From: Ciona intestinalis
Taxonomy: Eukaryota > Chordata > Ascidiacea > Phlebobranchia > Cionidae
Direction of reading: 5' to 3'
Assembly: GCF_000224145.3 (NCBI RefSeq)
Contig: NC_020168.2
Location: 5,685,730 to 5,749,729 of the forward strand
DNA length: 64,000 nucleotides
Below the pieces are notes generated by a model that worked only from the letters and a program-made list of their open reading frames with translations, ran no database searches and was not told the DNA's origin. Shown piece by piece: positions 36,048-50,305 of this stretch (its first letter is position 1; each line of letters begins with the position of its first letter). The position numbers were made by a program, and so were the translations under genes.

Positions 36048-39000
36048 ATGGCTGGAGTTGCTGAGGTCAGCAGCCGTATTGTCGGCAACTCAGCCATCGA
36101 CGGCTTTGGTCTCCATCAGCCAGCGAATGATGCGTACCTCGGTCGACCTGAGTATCAAGCCACGGCTCGAGGGCATTCGAGTGACGGCTCAGAGCAGAGA
36201 GACGAGATCGGTCAGGTGTTCTGGAACCAAGTGAGTCGTGACGAAAAGGGAGACAGACTTATTGATAGCTACACTGCTATAAAGCGACCGGTTATCGATC
36301 CAAAGGAATTCAAAGATTTACCGAATTCAGTTGAACCCTTCACAGGCTACCATTCGCAAGCAGATAGCGATCAAACACGGGACGTTTCTAGTCCGAACGG
36401 TCGCAACTTTGTTTACGACGGCGGTGTAGCTGGAGTTCAGACGGATGGTAAAGAAACGAAACGTTTTTCTCAAACCGCGCAGTCGTGTACGAACGCGGCC
36501 AACGGAAACAGCAACAACAACACACAGAGAAAAAGAGGGAACCTGGGTTTGCCACCTCACCGACAGACAGGTTATCAAAAGCCGCCGATTCTTTCACCTA
36601 AGCCCTTCATTGCCAAAAAGCCAAGAAGACTGTCAGATACCAGCGCTAGCGAGCCGCCGAAAAGAGTTCCTAATCCGAAAAACGAACAAGGCGAGCACGT
36701 AGAAAGTCAAAACGTATTTCAATTCGGAAGCAGGGTGATTAGGCGTGTGTCCGCTCCCAGCGTTGTATACAAGGCTAAACTTACGGAATTAAAAGTCGTT
36801 ACACCTGAGCTGATAGCGCACTCGACCGAGGCGACAGAAAAAAGGAAAAATTTCAGCAGTTGCGACAGCGGAATTTCTACTACGCCGAAAGCTTGTTTAC
36901 CGCGTATTCGTGCAAGCGAACAACATAACAGTTCAAGTGACCATTCTGGATTGTTAGATGGAAATAAAAACAGGGAAATCGCGCCAGACCATCACAGAGG
37001 GTTAAATATGGATTTTAAGGCGAAGCAACAACTGATTTCGAACATATTGCCAGATCCAGCAAGAATACCACCGAAAGTCGCCAGCAAACCGAAGAACCGA
37101 CCACCTGCACTTCATCTGTCACCAGGCAAAGTAAATGGAGAAAACCAGTTTAAAAATGAACCTCGCACCGATGAACTTGCTATTGCCCCTGTCTCTGCAA
37201 AACGAGACAGGTTCGAACAAATGCAAATGGCCTTTAAGAAACCGATGCCGGATCCTGTTTTTAAACCGCCGCAGCCTGAGAATCATTGGAATAGTAACGG
37301 CCCTCTGAGTCCAACTGCAAACGAGTTGTTCAAAGATATTCTGGAAATGAAGGATATAGAAAGCTTCGGAGAAACGGTCCAGATCCAGCAGTCTAAACAG
37401 GAGCCTACAAGACCTACGACTAAATCTGATAAACAAAAGCCAGAGAAGGTTGCGAAGCCGGATTACAGCTACATGACGAATGACTGGTCGTTAGAACAAG
37501 ATGATTCACGAAAGATAAACGTTGAGGGAGGGCAGAACATGAAGGACCTCAAAGCTAAATACGAGCATGAGTTTGATCGCAAGTTAATCAACTCACTGAT
37601 ATCGCCCACAGAGAAGAAGAATTTCTTCAAAGGTTTCGAGGTAGAAGCCCCGGGCCATGCAAGATCAGCATCGCATGGCGAACGCGTTAAAGCCATCTCG
37701 CCCCCGCGAAAACTTTCCGACAGTTCGGTGCAAGATATTTCAAACAAATTTGGAAGTTTACCGCGAAACATGCATAATAAAAAACAGAATCATTTCTGCG
37801 ACGGTCAAGACTTTCCACCTCTTCCGCTCAATCTTCCACCACCTCCAGATCCGCCTGTGGAACAAACCCCTCATGACTCACATACCAACGAAGCGGAAGC
37901 GCCTCGTTTTCCGGTGTACCCAAGTGCAGGTGAGGGGAGTTATACGAAGCAGCGAAGCGACAACCCATCTCACTCTTTATGCAGCGTTACCACTGGCCCA
38001 GTCGACGCTCGGGCAGCGCTCACTAATTACCCGATTAGAGAACCCGAGGGAGTGGCGCGCAATTTTGGCGAAGTGAGCAGTCAACCAACCGTTGCAAAGG
38101 ACTGCAACGTGGGGCAGGGGACGGGTGGCCCAAGTCAAGATATTTCAAATAGCGACTCAGTATCGAGTAAGAACACAACTGCCCCGCGCGACATCGACGA
38201 TGAGATTCTTTACTACGATAACATGGATATCATGGAGAAAGTGAGACAGAAACGAGAGCAGGATGAGAAAAGAATGGCAAAAGTGATCGCGCGTGAATCA
38301 GCGCGAAACCCTGAAATACCAGAGGTGTCTCAACGCGGCATTTCACGCTCGTCGACGAACCAGAAAAACAACGGTGCGCAGCAGGCCCGCATCGAATGCG
38401 TTTCAGTCGACAGTAACCGCAAGCAACAGATAACAGTAGGTTTAAAACCAAGCCCTGACAAAAGAAGGAATCAATCGGCAAGTCAGGGTGACATTAACGC
38501 GAACATTTCAACTGAATTTCGCAGCGCTCTTGGCGAGCTCGAGTATGAGTACAAGAAGTTAAAAGAAAATCTCGATCAGCAAATGGATCTCGTGGATGCC
38601 GCAGCACCGCCGAAATTGCCTCCCAAACAAAAGAAGTTAGTCAGAAACACTACTGATAGCCAGCAGCAACAGAAGCAGCACAACTATTCAGGGCATCAGG
38701 TCCCACAAACAAATGGAAACGCCAAGCAAGTTCAAGCACCAAACAAGCAACTAAGTCCACAGTTAAAGCTTCAAATTCCTGTAACAAATCAGCAGATAAC
38801 ACACCAAGGACATGCACCTTCACCGATGCCTCAGTTTTATCAGGCTCAGGCCAACTTTCAGCAACCAGCTCCCAGTCAGGCTTCGGCTGCCAAACCGTCC
38901 CACAATCCTGCACAAAATTTAAATCATCCGAAACCTGTGCAGAGTTCAAGCAACCAGCAGATTTTGACATCGGCCTTGCTTCAACAGAACGCTCTGTTAA

Positions 39001-42000
39001 GTGTAGAAGAGTCACGAGCGAGGTCTATAGTGGATGAACCTCTTGCTCCGATCATTGAAGAGGACAGCACTTATGGTGACTCGTCGTCCTGCGCATCTTC
39101 CGTTACCGGAGACGATCTTTCAATTTACACCGACGATTGCTCAATCGACACAAGACAGAGAAGTAGTTCGCCTTCATGTGGTGCCTGGAGTTTCGCTTCC
39201 TCGCAAGCTGCTCTTAACGGGGAGTTAGATAATGACGGAGAAACCACAGAGACTGAAGCAGAAACGACGACATCCCAGCGTGAGAGTGGTAGCACCACAG
39301 TTCACTCCACCAGCTCAAATGATGATGCATCAGACGCCTCCTCCGTTCGTTGGCAACAGAGTCCAATTACCTCGAAGGTAAATCGACAATCATCTAATGA
39401 AAAGTTGCTAGTAAAACCTGAAGAAAGAATAAATACCAACAAATCGGCTTCTACTGTCAAAAATGCTAAACCTTCAAATGAAGATGGAGATTACGAATTC
39501 ATCAGCGACACTGAAGATACAGGAAGCCATTCTGTACAGTCTGGACTTAACAGGGCTGCATCGGTTGAAAGCAAGGTATCATGTTCATCTGCAGGGGCAA
39601 GCAGCATTGGAAGATCCGGGGATCTTATTAAGGCTGATCCTCATGAGGAAGAGGATGTTACAGTCCACGATGTTGAGCCATACGGTATGGTTGATTTATC
39701 AAAACTGGAGCCATCATTTGAACAAGCCACGCCCGTTCAGAGCAGGAAATACAAAGTAAAAGACTCTTCTAACGACAACGAATTGACGCCATCATCAATA
39801 ATGAACTCTGTTAATGAATTCTTCGGCACTTTACCAAAGAAAAAGCAGAAGCAGGTCGAAACGGGGAGCCCTACTGAAGAAGAGACCCCGCATTTTCCGT
39901 TGGATATTCCACCCACCCAGGCGCCACCGACACCCAAGTATTCCCGCAGCTCAAAATCAACCACCGTGACCACGTCGCGTCTTCAACGAAGCAAATCGGA
40001 CGCCACGCGTGAGCTGAAAGTACCTGCAGGATACGAAGAAGTTGGATACGATAACTTGGAGAATTATGGAGGTTAGTATTTATACTTTGGTATTGTTAAT
40101 GGTATCATCAATGGTGGTTATGGTCCCACGTTTTATAAAACGCCATACAGTCTTGTTGGCGCTCGATACCTATACGTCTTTCTTAATCGAACGGCTCACA
40201 CAACGTAACTTGTATAGATTAAACATTATTCGATCAATCCAACGACCGCAATTGATCTACAGACACCAAACCCTTGGTTTAAACTCATATCAAATGGTCA
40301 GTGTATGTAGGTGGTATTTAAAACACAAAGGTACAGACAAAACAGGCGGTAGTTTGTTTTGGTTTCTCTTTGTGCTCATTAGGCTTTGTCGTCGGCGCTT
40401 TGTCACTTCGGAACGCACTTGGCAATTTAATATTTGACCCTTATGTCAACAATCTCCTTCTCTCAGTCAGTTCGTTCTCTGAAATAGTCAACGAGTTAAG
40501 CGTCGCGTGTGTTGTACAGTCGTTTAGTATCAGAGGTATCGTTAGTGTGTCGTTGGAATAGCAATTTAGATCGTTACGGTAGTCGAACTTGAATTGGATG
40601 TTTGTTTGATAGTTTGGGTTTGCTGTCAGTGTTGGTTAGGCTCGATTGAGCAAGAGTTATATAACGCTTTCTTTTATACTATGAAGGTTGCATTTTCTTT
40701 TATCTAGCACACGATAGACTTATGTGCTTATTGTCAGATGTAGTGTATTTGAACAAGTTCTGTAAAGTTACTCTTATATTTGCAGGTGAAGCTCGTAAAG
40801 CCGCTGAAGCGAAACGGGCGCAGAGCGTCAGACAGGAGAAACATTCGAAGCACTCTCCGGGGCAGAAGAAAACTTCGGAACACAAGCGTAATCAAAGCTT
40901 TGATTCGGCCGAAGAAGACACATCACGGTCAAGAGACTCTCTTGCTTCCACCCCAGGACTAACACAACAGACTGCTGGCAGCCGAGCTAGCTTTCCACTG
41001 CCAGTTTCTGCTTCACGTCTCGCTCGTCACAGTTCAGCAGTTAGTGCTCTTGACCGCCACAGCGGGAACTTAAAACGTTCTAAGCAATCAAATACCGCCT
41101 CGGTCAAATCACCAAGTAGTAGAAGGATAGAACAAAGAGCAAAGGTACAACCTGTTCAGCAGCAACAATCCTCAACCTTACCACGGTTACGTACCGATCG
41201 CAACGAAAACCTCGGTAAACCGTCGTTTGATCACACTTCCAAAAGTACAGAAAACTTTGCTTCACTCGACAAAGAGAAAACTCACAGAGAACATATTAAA
41301 CAAGAAGAAGCAGCTGCTAGGGAGAGGAAAATATCTCGAGAGTCCTTAAAGAACCGCACTAACTCCCGTGAATGTGCACTGGACAGGCAGAGTAGCCAAG
41401 AAAACGAAGTCACTACTAAAGATCAAGGACGACGTTACGACCGAAGTGGTGGCGTGGAACACAAGCTATCGACGCATCGCAGCAACTCCAAGAACAGTGC
41501 GCCTGCTACACCCGAGGATAGGCCGTTCCCGGTATTTAACTCGGATTATGACGAAAGTTTAGACGACGGCGTCGTAAATCCGTATGAAGAAGTGGAGTTC
41601 ACTTTGGATGCTTCTCACACAGTTTCTTATCAACCTAAGATTGAAACCGAAGAGCAAGTCGAAGCTAAACATCGAGTGCAGGAGATACTAGATAACATAC
41701 AGCCACCTGAATCTCCGTATAAACCGAAACCTCCTCTTCCAAGATACCCAGTCGAATACGACAACTTCTATCTCGGCAGTACCGGAGAAACAAAATCCCG
41801 AGCCAGCAGTGGAATTGGAACTGACGAAGCGGGACGTTCGAAAATTGGAAGCGGTGCAACTTCATCATCTTCTCCTCCTCCGTCGCCATCCACTGAAGAA
41901 CCTTCGAGGACTTCTGGGTATTCGGAAGGAGCGTTGACACCGGTGTCCACCCCGGCATCAGTTCGGTCATCAAGGTTTCCAGAAGATTCTGGCACAGACG

Positions 42001-45000
42001 CCACTCTACCATTCGACGAAAGGGAACAAGCTGAATTGAGATCACCCCGTCGAAAATCCAGGGACGAATCGCGAAACGGAGAAGATTCGTCTGACGCTGC
42101 TCCGAACCGATCACTGGGTTCACAGCTCCGAAGTTTACTAGGAGGAAGTCCTGAAAGCAAATATATTTCTCCAAGTCTGCGCCGAAAGCGTTCCCTCCTT
42201 AAACGCTCGAAATCTCCCGGTGGAAGCAGACGTTCAAAAACGCCTCCACGCTCAAAGTCACCATCTAAAGATAACGACGGAAAATCCGAGCTTGAATCAG
42301 TTGCCAGCACACCCGCACTACCACGCAAGGAGGAGAGACAATCTCAGCGATCTTCCAAAATCGACAAACGAGGGTAAAACATTTTGCACATATTTTTAAG
42401 ACAATGAAATGTTATATACACTTTTGATAAAATTTCTAGTTTTTTATTTATAGCAAATTGGAAAAGAACTTTATCATAATGCCTATAGTGGATAGTCTTA
42501 TAATGAAATACATTTCTGTTTCAGTTCAAAAGCGAACACTCCAGTACCTAATAAAGAAGAAGAAGATCCCGTCATCCTTCGATCTGCCTCTCAAAGGATC
42601 GTAGATAGACGGGGAAGATCTGGTAGCTCTTCAGCTCGCAAAGCGAAATCCTCAGACCAAGAAAGCGAACCGAGTGAATTAGGTAAAGATCGAAAACTGA
42701 GAATGTCTTCACGATGGAGAAGATCTAAATCATCTGATCGATCTCCGACCCGCTCGAAATCAAAAGAAAGAAGCAAATTTGGAAAGTAAGATTTTACTGT
42801 CTCTGTTTGTAAAATAAACTAAAATGAACTTCTTGATATGTAAAACATGTTAAAACACCTTGTTAATTGCTTTTTCCTAAATTATTTCCATTTTTTCATA
42901 GGAGGTCAAAATCTCAAGAACGTCCCCCTCCGAAAGGATTAGAAACAAAAGAAATTGACATAGAAGGTGGAGAAGAGAGAGGAGGTAGGAGTATCTTCCG
43001 GAGGAGTAGGAGCAGCTCCAGGAAAAGAGATAAACGAGGAAAATCTACCGAGAGGAAAGAAGAGGGGGCAACGCGCGGGAGAAATCCAGTTAGCTTTTTC
43101 AGAAAGCTGCTCAGAAACAAAAAAGACGAAGACGAGGGTGGAATCGTCCATGTGCCCTTGGGTAAAGGTTTGTAAACTAGAAATTAAAATGTTGTAACCA
43201 AATATGTGGCCTCAGGCAAATGAGACGAAAGTAAACACATTTTGTCAACATATGGCTGACACTTGCTTGGCAGAAACCGTTGCTATAACTAGCATCTGAC
43301 GACGTTAATTTTATCTTTGCGTCTCAAAATAACTATATGCCAGTAACGTGATATATGCGTGATTACCATTGAAATACAATATTTATCTATATATGGGTCT
43401 CATATGTGACTCTCAAAGAACCAGCATGCAAATACCTATATGTTCGAAGTTTTAGCCAGATTGCAATCGTATGCTGTGCTCGTACGGTTAGCAAGACAAT
43501 TTTGCAAAACATTACGACTCACCGTGTTTTTCAACCCACGTAGACTCAGTCGTAGCAAAGATTCGTATCTATAATTGCCGGGGGCGGCGCGTACATGACT
43601 ATATGTTTGCATGCGAGCTGATGCCTCGATAAGCCAGCGTCTGTTTATTGTCTTTGGAAAGTCCACATATCTGATACTCTTTAGTTCTGCTTTACCATTC
43701 CTTTAAATTTTAAACTATAGTTTGTTTCTATGTATAATACGCTTTTATATAGTACTGTTCAAAAATATGAACATCACTTCACACATGTACGTTTATGTTT
43801 ATCACCCTATTATTGCAGGTGTTGATATGTCAGACTCGACTGAGGCACTGAGCACCATCCTAGCTTACAAAGGAGACGAGGTTTCTGAGCCTGAGCAGTG
43901 GACCCCACCAAGACCCCACCCACCGCAACAGAGGATCACGAAACCCAACCAAAAGTCAAGTCCAACGTAAGTACAGTTTGTTCCAAGCTATCGTTGTTGT
44001 TCAACGCGAATGTAGAATCTCTGTGAAGTGGGTTTTTAAAGGTCAATTCGTTTTAAGGTGCCCATATGCCTGTGGTATGCGGTGCAACTATAATGAGTTA
44101 AAGGGCACACTGTGTACAAAGGGTTCCACATCAACACACGTGATCGAAAACAACCTTTCCGTTCATAACAATAAAATATATTTTGCGATGTTCCTGGCAC
44201 ACACAGGATGCATTATAGACTTATCGCGGTGACTAAGTCAGCTTAAATTGGGGTTTGTCAACGAAGCGTAAAGGAATGCGTCCGTGTTGCATCCTTCCCA
44301 TATAAGTCCTTTATCCACCGTAATTTGCTCCATTTATGAATCTCACTTCTCGCGCATAGTAAACCCTGTGTGGGTCGCGAAGCCTCGCAAGATTGGTACT
44401 TGAGTGCTAATTATGTTATTATGTGCGGTTACAACTCTATGTGCGGAGTTCCCGATTTTCGTGTGAGAGTATAACGATTTTATTTAGTTTGACCAACCGG
44501 TAGTAAGTTTTACGTTTCCGGATTACAACTTCTTATTCTGACTGCTGACTTCTGTAATTAGGATTATACTGAACGCTGCCTATTGTCTTTTATTAGATAC
44601 ATGTCCCGCATATGACAGCCGTCGGTGGCAGGTCTGGGTAAGAGGGTCCATGTTTTCATTCTTTTTTTCGTCCCACTTGGTAGTAAACAAAAACATTTAT
44701 TAAGTTATATAACCGTAGCCTCACGACTCTAAAAGAGCGTTGTTATTTGATAAAACACAGAAAGTACGGGATATTATGTGCTAAAGATATCTCATCTTAC
44801 CCCACACATAACTATATCTACTTATGTAACTGATTATTTGCACAAATCTTTGCAGAAAACCAAAGGAACGAAAAGCGATGCGTTCCCCGCCTTCCCACAG
44901 AGCAAAGAAAATGTCATCTTCAATATCATCAAGAGGGCAAGCAGACCACAGCACAGAAAGTTCATCGGAGGGTGTTGGAACTGCCGGGAGAACCAAAAAT

Positions 45001-48000
45001 AACCGAAACCTCGATACCTATGGAAACCTAGGTAAACATGCTATGCAATAAACATCGCAAAATAATATCAATTTATGTGTGCCAAAGCATGCCAGTTGGA
45101 CATTTAAAACACAGTGCGTTTTACCCACGTTAATGTATAATGTAAAACATGTTTATTTGTTGGTCTTATGTAGTCTTGAGAGTAACACAGTAATGAAATG
45201 TATACTTCTACAGTATAATAGGTTTTCATACCGAACTGTCTGTTTACCACCAGGTATCAACCGAGCAAATCTTGGCGCACCTCAGAAACCAGCTCGTCCA
45301 TCAAGCAGAAAAAGTAGTTTCAGCAACTCACTGCCAAGTTCAGATTCCGAGCGGCAAACCAATGCTGAGGTAAAACTTTGCTTTGTGAAATCTGATAACC
45401 ATGGGTACCTGGAGATTTTTGTGGCGTGGCAATTATTGGAAAAGTCTCCAATAGCCCGTGCAAATAACTCGCTTTGAAATAGCGCAATATTTTACAGACG
45501 TAACCACATGATACCTAAATTCGTATATGGTTTCCGTGTGTTCTAAAACCGGTACATTTTGCACACCCATCGTCGGCTTCGGACGGCCGTTATCACAATA
45601 ATAGTCAGTTAAGGAGAAAAGTTAATTGTTCCTCCGACGTAATTTAAAATCTGTATCCCCGGGGAAAACCAAAAAACGTGACGGTCTTTGCTTATGTAGT
45701 CGAATTATGTCGCCGATAGCCATAAAGCACATATCGCAAGAGTTAAAATAGTTTCAAAGGTTTCCTTTAACAGTAAGGAAATGGATAACTTATCACGAAG
45801 TTAGGTTAAATTATACGAGACACTAAAAACCTGAAAATCTGCGAGTATTTTATTATAAGTCCGTGAACCGTATTATACACACCAGTCAGCCACCTGCATT
45901 TCCCAACACTTGCTTTATTAAACGTTATTGGATCGGGACCTCGGAATGTCCGACAAGAACGTAAACGCGACATGGCAGTTTTACGCCACTGGGCTATGTA
46001 TAGCTGACACTTGACAAAGGTATGCGAGGAATGGCTGTGAGTGACTCGCGTTTGCGACTTCTCGGAACACTTTAAACAAAACATACCGTGTTTCTGTATA
46101 TAAGCGACTAGATCACACTGTCTACCGATAAGCTAAGTAGCTGTTGATTTATGTTTGTTAGTTGTTACCGTTCCGGGTAACGACTCTCTCTGATGTGTGC
46201 AAGTCACAGTTTACTTCTGTTTTCGGGAAACGGACTAACTACGGTCCTAAATTTCAGTTCACCTGACGTAACTCGCTGCAGGACTTTACACATATAGAAT
46301 AGAACATGATTTTGCATAAATTGCCAACTGTTGCCTAAAATTTCAAAGTCCCTATAGCGCTGTCACTGCAGGAGCTCATTCGTATAAAATATAATCTACA
46401 TTTTTTTATAATTGAGAATTATACAACAGGCAAGCAATACGAAACTGAAGTCATCCCGTGTGTATCAAACCCAGCATGGTGTTCCAGTTTTGCGTCGCCC
46501 ACTACTACGTGAATATGATTCCGATACACCTACCAGTGCTCTTGCATCGGACGCAGACAGCTCTACTGGTGTTGCATCAGATGCAGAGACAGGTGGACCA
46601 CTAAGGTAAGTCAGTTGACTGTTATTTTTAGTATATATAGGATTGCTATAACTTCTGATCGTGTTTTAAAAACTTCTTAACGCTATTTTAGAGACGTGAA
46701 CCTACGGTTATGTAATAACTTAAATGTTTACTTCAAATGGATGGAGGAAATAAAATAAAAATATGACTCATCTTATACCCTAACCTCTTATACAATGAAA
46801 CACAGTTATATGTTTTTGCAACATTGTGGCAATCGAAACAATTCTGTTAAATTACACCGAGATGAACAGTTTAAACGTTGATAAAGTATAAAAGCGTCAC
46901 AGAACAAGTTGATCGCTTCAATGCTCCATTAGTCTAAACACTGTACACAACCCCTTGGCGATCTAACCAAGCGTATATCCAAACTCGTATGTTGATGGTC
47001 AAAATAATTCACTTTCCGTTGAAATGAAACGAACCCTCGCATGGAAGTGTATATCCTGGTTTCCTCGTCCTATGATCTTGTTGCTGGTAACCCCCAGCTT
47101 TGTTGTGGGCTTCAATATAATGCGGATAAACTTTGTCTGTATGGCTGCGAATTTTTAAGTCTCGGAACTTTTTGGCACCTAAGTTTTGTTTGACGTTTTG
47201 TTTGTATGGCATAAAACATGAGTACATGACACGTTTAAAAACGCGTAGCAGCTTTATTCGATATCGACCGCCATATCAATGTAATGTTTCTGTTTATAAA
47301 TGTTATAATATAAGTTGTTCGAATTTAGGGGAAATGATACATAAACTGTTGGTATGCATTTCGTATTTTATAAATTCTGCATGTTAAGAGGATCTGTATG
47401 TTCTACATCTGGTAGGAGCGTACCTCTGCCAAAATCAACAGTGAACACGATACCCAGCAGGGTCATGTTTACAGTGTTAAAGTACACATTTAACCACCCG
47501 AAGCAAACATTTTAAAACCTCCAGTACACTCTTACGACATAACACTTTCCGCACGGTTACTGCTGGGCAAATTCCGATGCCTATAAAACACGGCCCATTA
47601 GCGCCTAAATAAGCTTGCGGCTGACCCGCTGTGCAGGTGTCAGAGATAGAATAACAAACCACGTCGCGGTAGAGCAGGCACTGGGAGTGCCACGCTTACC
47701 CTACTGGGCGAGGCCTGTCACAATATCAACCGCACAGGCTTGGCAGAGCTGTTAGGGTACCACAAAATGCATGCATTTCAAGTGCTTCAAATCAGCCGTA
47801 TCGATGTTTCGATAGCGCTGTAGAAGCTGGCCAACGAAACCTTCAACCTGGACCATGTTATAAATAGGTCAGCTATCAAGCAAGGCCCTCTTGCAAGATT
47901 GAAGGGAACTTTAAGAGGTTCTCCCCGTCGCCCAGTGAGGGTGGTGTCACCACGTCGTTCCAAATCTGACCCAACGATATTCGACGGCGACTCTACAGTT

Positions 48001-50277
48001 TCTATAAAGAATACGTATTATAACTTGGAAACTCAGGAAACTACGAAAACTCCACCAGCGAGCCAAGAAAAGTAAGCAGTCTCGTTTGTCTTTATGCACC
48101 AAGAAGGCCTCAATATATAGCAATGTAATACAAGTACAATATAAAAGAACTAAATCCCCAACTACAATATTTTATCAGGAAATCGAAGCTCGCTGCGCAA
48201 CAGCGTCGTCGAAGCCAAAAGCAAAGTCGACGCCAAACGGCTCCGGTTGACCTGGCTTATGCTACCCACCAGCGACAGAAGTACAGGACACTTGTCTCCC
48301 TAAACGCGCAAACACTGAGAAAAGTAAGCGTTTAAATTAATTACTTGGTTTAACGTGATATCAAAACAGGATTAAGCCATCGGCAACTCGTCGGTTGCCC
48401 TGGGCGTGAGAAGCAGTGTGAAATATGCGCTGTTAGAAGTTAACGCTGTAATACTTGCAGGTTACGGAGAGATGGCTGGCCGAATGGCGCAACCAGCTAC
48501 CAGTTGGCGGGTTTCTCATTACATCGTGGTCGGACGTGGCGATAGAGAGTCACCGGCCGATATGTATGATCGGGAACAGTGTTGTTTACCCTGCAGTGTC
48601 GACTGGAAATAACAAGTTTAATCTAGCATGCCAGGTTTGTGTTACAATTTTCCTCAGCCTTAATTATTCATAAATTATAACATCTGTTTTTATAACGACA
48701 AATGTTTTGCTGCTATTTCCCTATTATTCTCTATGTTAATTAAATGTGATCTTACTTTTTTAATTGTAAGGATAAATATAAAATGATGTATAGTTCTGTT
48801 GAGTAAGATAGAATCCTGTTTCAAGTTAAATTCCCTATTTCCTAAACGAATTTTGAACAATCAACAACGCTATTTTAGTATCGACTATATAACTTAATGC
48901 TAGTTTTGTGACTTGTATCGTAAACATAATGTTGTTTTTCTTTAGTTGTACGATCAACGTGACGTTGGGGAACGAATGATCCTAAAGCTGGAGAATAGTT
49001 CATCTTTACCAGCGCACCCCAACACGTGTGGTGTCTGCAGTCATTTTCCTTGCCGAGTACCGAGGTCCTTGCTTGACCCAACTTCGGGTGGAGGGGCTGC
49101 CGATGCACTTTGTGTCGTTTTGTCGACTCGGCCAAGTCACTCTCTTCAGGTGTGATTTGGAAATGATTTGATTATTTTTTCTAAATTTGTTATTTTCGAG
49201 ATAGAATCCTATTTGGTGTATTAATATAGCAGGGTGGGGGGAGATGGGACACATTTTCGGTCTATTTTCTCGTCATATTTGGTAGTAAACTAATAATATT
49301 TAAAGAATTAAAAAAACGTATCCTTACCAATTCCACAGACTGTTGTTAATTGTTTAAAATACGATCAGGAATTTTGAATATAATGCTCTAAAGGTGTCCC
49401 ATCTTCCCCCACAGTACTCTATATTATTTTTGTGAATAAATGAATGTGGTTTATTTGTCTTTGTATGAGGAGCCAGCGACACTCACTGTCATACATTTTA
49501 ATTGCTTGTTATTTGTCGCAGGAGTATCTAGACCGCTTAATTTCGAAAGAAGAACCCACGGAATACCACCGCCAAGTCTTAATCGCTCTACTCCAACTAC
49601 TACAAGGCATTAAACATTTATTAGCATCTGGTTTTGATCTCCCTTGTATAAGTGCCGAGCACTTGGTCATTACAGAGGATCGGGGATTCTTGCAAATTCT
49701 ACCGCATCTAAACTGGTCCGACTCGGTCGACTCAAAAAGAAATCGTTTGGATGTTGACAAAGTACTCGATGCGTATCAAAGCTCCGACTCGGACTCGAAT
49801 CAAAATTCAAGAAGGTTGTCCCACACCCAGCAATTGGCGGCTCTGATGAAACGCTTGTTACAGAACGCAAACTTGGCTTCCAGTTCTGCTGGAATGGGTC
49901 GGCCGGGTGATCGCAGCTCAGCAGCCTCATTGGTGTCAAGGGTTGTAGTTCCAGGAACCAAGTATTCAACCGCAATCAAGCACATTGTTTATTATCTTGA
50001 ACGCTCTCCGCCCGTGGGCGCCCAAGAGGCGGCCGAACTTGTGCAATGCGCACTGTGGGGCCCTGAAGACCTAGAAGACGTCGGTGTGGATGATGTTACA
50101 CCATTTGCTGCTCTTGAGCTATGGATCGAAATGGAACAAGCCAAATTAGTAAACAGTCTTGCAGTATTGAACCCAGGAGACCGAATGGTTCCAGTTTCGT
50201 TCCTTAAACATCAATACTTTTCAACAGTAACCCCTGAAATGCTGTTTAACGGTCTCAAGACGTTACAGCGAATTTGA
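36048..50277 (+). CDS. PEAK1/PRAG1-family scaffold pseudokinase
   Basis: Thirteen exons: 36048..40071, 40786..42373, 42525..42785, 42902..43161, 43819..43966, 44856..45031, 45254..45369, 46430..46605, 47868..48071, 48179..48323, 48461..48634, 48946..49149, 49522..50277. Phases match throughout, giving 2743 aa. An in-frame stop (36036) precedes the start. Residues 1 to about 2340 are low-complexity and Ser/Pro/Arg-rich, with proline stretches (PPLPLNLPPPPDPP) and possible SH2-binding tyrosines (YEEVGYDNL near 1330, NPYEEVEF near 1605). The last 400 residues match the PEAK pseudokinase plus helical dimerisation region: KVTERWLAEWRN, LLQLLQGIKHLLASG, LELWIEMEQAK and a tail MLFNGLKTLQRI. PEAK proteins act as tyrosine-kinase signalling scaffolds at the cytoskeleton. 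At the catalytic loop, HRD is replaced (LPCISAEHLVI) and no DFG is seen. Exon 9 (47868) is the least certain. Confidence 0.88.
44636..44815. mobile_element. MITE-like element in PEAK-like intron 5
   Basis: From GGTAAGAGGGTCCATG to ATCTCATCTTACCCCACAC, about 180 bp, 40 bp before exon 6 (44856). Diverged copy of the family. Confidence 0.6.
49225..49424. mobile_element. MITE-like element in the last PEAK-like intron
   Basis: About 200 bp between TATAGCAGGGTGGGGGGAGA and TGTCCCATCTTCCCCCACAG. The inner sequence (CTATTTTCTCGTC, TTGGTAGTAAAC, AATTGTTTAAAATACGATCAG) is shared with other full-length copies, which makes this a good reference copy. Confidence 0.8.
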
Positions 50278-50299
50278 TAACTATCATCCAGTTATATGT

Positions 50300-50305
50300 A
50301 ATAAA
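50300..50305 (+). terminator. Polyadenylation signal of the PEAK-like gene
   Basis: AATAAA 23 bp after the TGA of the PEAK-like frame. Confidence 0.6.

Noticed and set aside
40722-40785. Extension of PEAK-like exon 2 to an upstream start codon
   Set aside because: The segment ends in a good acceptor (ATATTTGCAG) and exon 2 joins exon 1 in phase, so it is intron.
41665-42328. Two antisense open frames of 169 and 186 aa
   Set aside because: They lie opposite the Ser/Arg-rich PEAK-like exon 2; the compositional bias of that exon suppresses stops on the other strand.
44778-45002. 74-aa frame beginning in a MITE
   Set aside because: It runs in a different frame from PEAK-like exon 6 and starts inside the repeat.
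48406-48673. Two overlapping frames, starting at 48406 and 48455
   Set aside because: Only the frame from 48461 belongs to a PEAK-like exon; the other shares bases but has no homology.
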